Source of the DNA: Rhizobiaceae bacterium
GTDB taxonomy: Bacteria; Pseudomonadota; Alphaproteobacteria; Rhizobiales; Rhizobiaceae
Assembly (NCBI GenBank): GCA_028865845.1
Contig: JAGWJK010000248.1
Coordinates: forward strand, 1 to 6,635
Direction: 5' to 3'
Length of the DNA stretch: 6,635 nucleotides
Of the stretch, positions 6,087 to 6,635 are shown one piece after another. The notes under the pieces were generated by a model. That model was given only the letters and a program-made list of their open reading frames with translations, made no database searches and was not told where the DNA came from. The translations under genes were made by a program, and so were the position numbers. How positions within the stretch are numbered: the stretch's first letter is position 1; every line of letters starts with the position of its first letter.

Positions 6087-6117
6087 GAAAGCCCCGCTCT
6101 ATCCGAGCGGGGCTTTC
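6087..6117. terminator. Bidirectional intrinsic terminator between DUF736 and HU genes
   Basis: A perfect 13-bp stem GAAAGCCCCGCTC / GAGCGGGGCTTTC (6087-6099 and 6105-6117) with loop TATCC sits 10 bases after the DUF736 stop and 6 bases beyond the HU stop. A/T residues at the base give a short T tract on either strand (CTTTC), so it can end transcripts from both sides. Confidence 0.88.
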
Positions 6118-6123
6118 GTCTCG

Positions 6124-6402
6124 TCACTTGTTGAGCGCGTCCTTCAGCGCCTTGGCCGGCTGGAAGCTCAGCTTCTTGGCCGCGGCGACCTTTATGGTCG
6201 CGCCGGTCGACGGGTTGCGAGCTTCCCGTTCCGGCGTTTCCTTCACCTTGAACTTCCCGAAGCCCGGCAGGGATGTTTCGCTGCCGGCAAGGGCGGCCGC
6301 CGTGATCGATGCGATCACAGCCTCGACAATGGCTTTTCCCTGAACCTTGGTGAGGCCGTGCTCGCCTGCGATCTTGTCGGCGATTTCGTTGGTCGTGGTC
6401 AT
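6124..6402 (-). CDS. HU/IHF-family nucleoid DNA-binding protein
   Basis: A 92-residue DNA-bending protein of the HU/IHF family that acts as a dimer on DNA. The N-terminal two-helix body TTTNEIADKIA...KVQGKAIVEAVIASI (2-33) leads to the strand motif LPGFGKFKV (45-53). The flexible arm carries ARNPSTGATI (61-70), with Pro64 as the expected DNA-intercalating residue, and the chain ends in FQPAKALKDAL. The chosen start is the ATG at 6402, where GGAG lies six bases upstream. The ATG at 6408, two codons earlier, abuts that GGAG directly and is less likely. It lacks the exact sequence of chromosomal hupB as I know it from rhizobia, and its DUF736 neighbour suggests an element-borne HU paralogue that may serve the structure or transfer of the element. 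That role is inference. Confidence 0.94.
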   Translation of the reverse strand: MTTTNEIADKIAGEHGLTKVQGKAIVEAVIASITAAALAGSETSLPGFGKFKVKETPEREARNPSTGATIKVAAAKKLSFQPAKALKDALNK

Positions 6403-6492
6403 TTTCATCTCCGCATCACATTAGACGGGGAATCCGTGCCATCCGGCTTGGCGCCTGTCATTGACGCGCTGCGGCAAAACGTGCGGAAAGCC

Positions 6493-6521
6493 CATATCTC
6501 CACAGTTATTCACGCCGTCAC
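6493..6521 (-). promoter_or_regulatory. Possible promoter of the HU gene
   Basis: On the minus strand GTGACG (6521-6516) and GATATG (6498-6493) are 17 bases apart, giving a start near 6486 and a leader of about 84 bases. Matches to consensus are four and three of six. It lies just downstream of the large inverted repeat at 6531-6563. Confidence 0.25.
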
Positions 6522-6530
6522 ATGTCGATA

Positions 6531-6563
6531 ACCCGAAGACGGGCATCGAGCCCGTCTTCGGGT
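6531..6563. repeat. Perfect 14-bp inverted repeat upstream of HU gene
   Basis: ACCCGAAGACGGGC (6531-6544) and its exact complement (6550-6563) flank a five-base loop ATCGA. The arms are GC-rich and lack a following T-run on either strand. This makes it a weak candidate for a classical terminator. It could be an operator, a processing hairpin, or a terminator for a gene outside the window. It sits about 10 bases upstream of the possible HU promoter. Confidence 0.8.
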
Positions 6564-6635
6564 TCGGGTGCGATACGGAGAGGAAATGTCTGCTCAGTCG
6601 GCCCGAGGATGACATGGCGCCATGCCGGCCTCAAG

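Noticed and set aside
5435..6127. A 230-residue minus-strand frame antisense to the DUF736 gene
   Set aside because: It runs through the bidirectional terminator, opposes a gene with a good ribosome site and recognised family, and has no motif of its own.
6506..6514. DnaA-box-like TTATTCACG as sign of a replication origin
   Set aside because: Only seven of nine bases match TTATCCACA, it is single, and there is no rep gene or AT-rich region in the window.
6421..6615. A 64-residue minus-strand frame upstream of the HU gene
   Set aside because: It spans the 14-bp inverted repeat and the probable HU promoter, lacks a ribosome site and matches no family I recognise. A small protein cannot be fully excluded.
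1..6635. CRISPR arrays, tRNA or rRNA genes, insertion sequences
   Set aside because: No regularly spaced repeats, no cloverleaf-like segments with CCA-proximal signatures, no transposase-like frame and no terminal inverted repeat pair were found on either strand by eye.

Overview
The window reads as accessory DNA from an alphaproteobacterium of the Rhizobiales type. The grounds are high GC, the arsR / arsC / aquaglyceroporin / arsC / arsH layout known from rhizobia, and a DUF736 gene beside an HU gene, a pair I associate with rhizobial plasmids and integrative elements. Species and replicon cannot be fixed from the sequence alone.

Left part (1-2482, minus strand): a tightly packed arsenic operon read right to left. 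It holds arsR, a thioredoxin-type ArsC, the aquaglyceroporin aqpS, a glutaredoxin-type ArsC, and arsH, which is cut by the window edge. Every junction overlaps by 1 to 8 bases, so the genes are probably translationally coupled. The inferred scheme is that ArsR derepresses on binding As(III), two unrelated reductases turn As(V) into As(III), AqpS lets As(III) leave down its gradient, and ArsH handles trivalent organoarsenicals or redox stress. No ArsB or Acr3 pump lies in the window.

Centre (2483-3049): a 42-base divergent control region with TTCAA/TTGAA repeats separates arsR from a plus-strand DUF6428-type gene. That protein has a cysteine-rich tail (CC-x8-CC) and no established function. 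It shares the ArsR operator and is the best candidate here for an uncharacterised arsenic-linked component.

Right-centre (3136-5112, minus strand): a membrane acyltransferase-3 / SGNH O-acyltransferase that probably acylates a cell-surface glycan. It stands alone and converges on the DUF6428 gene. It is followed by about 600 bases with no convincing gene. The last 100 or so of these form a GC-rich leader with repeated hairpins ahead of the next gene.

Right end (5765-6635): DUF736 (plus) and an HU-family DNA-binding protein (minus) converge on a strong bidirectional hairpin terminator. Upstream of HU lies a perfect 14-bp inverted repeat. This part looks like mobile-element or plasmid backbone, with the ars operon and acyltransferase as cargo beside it.
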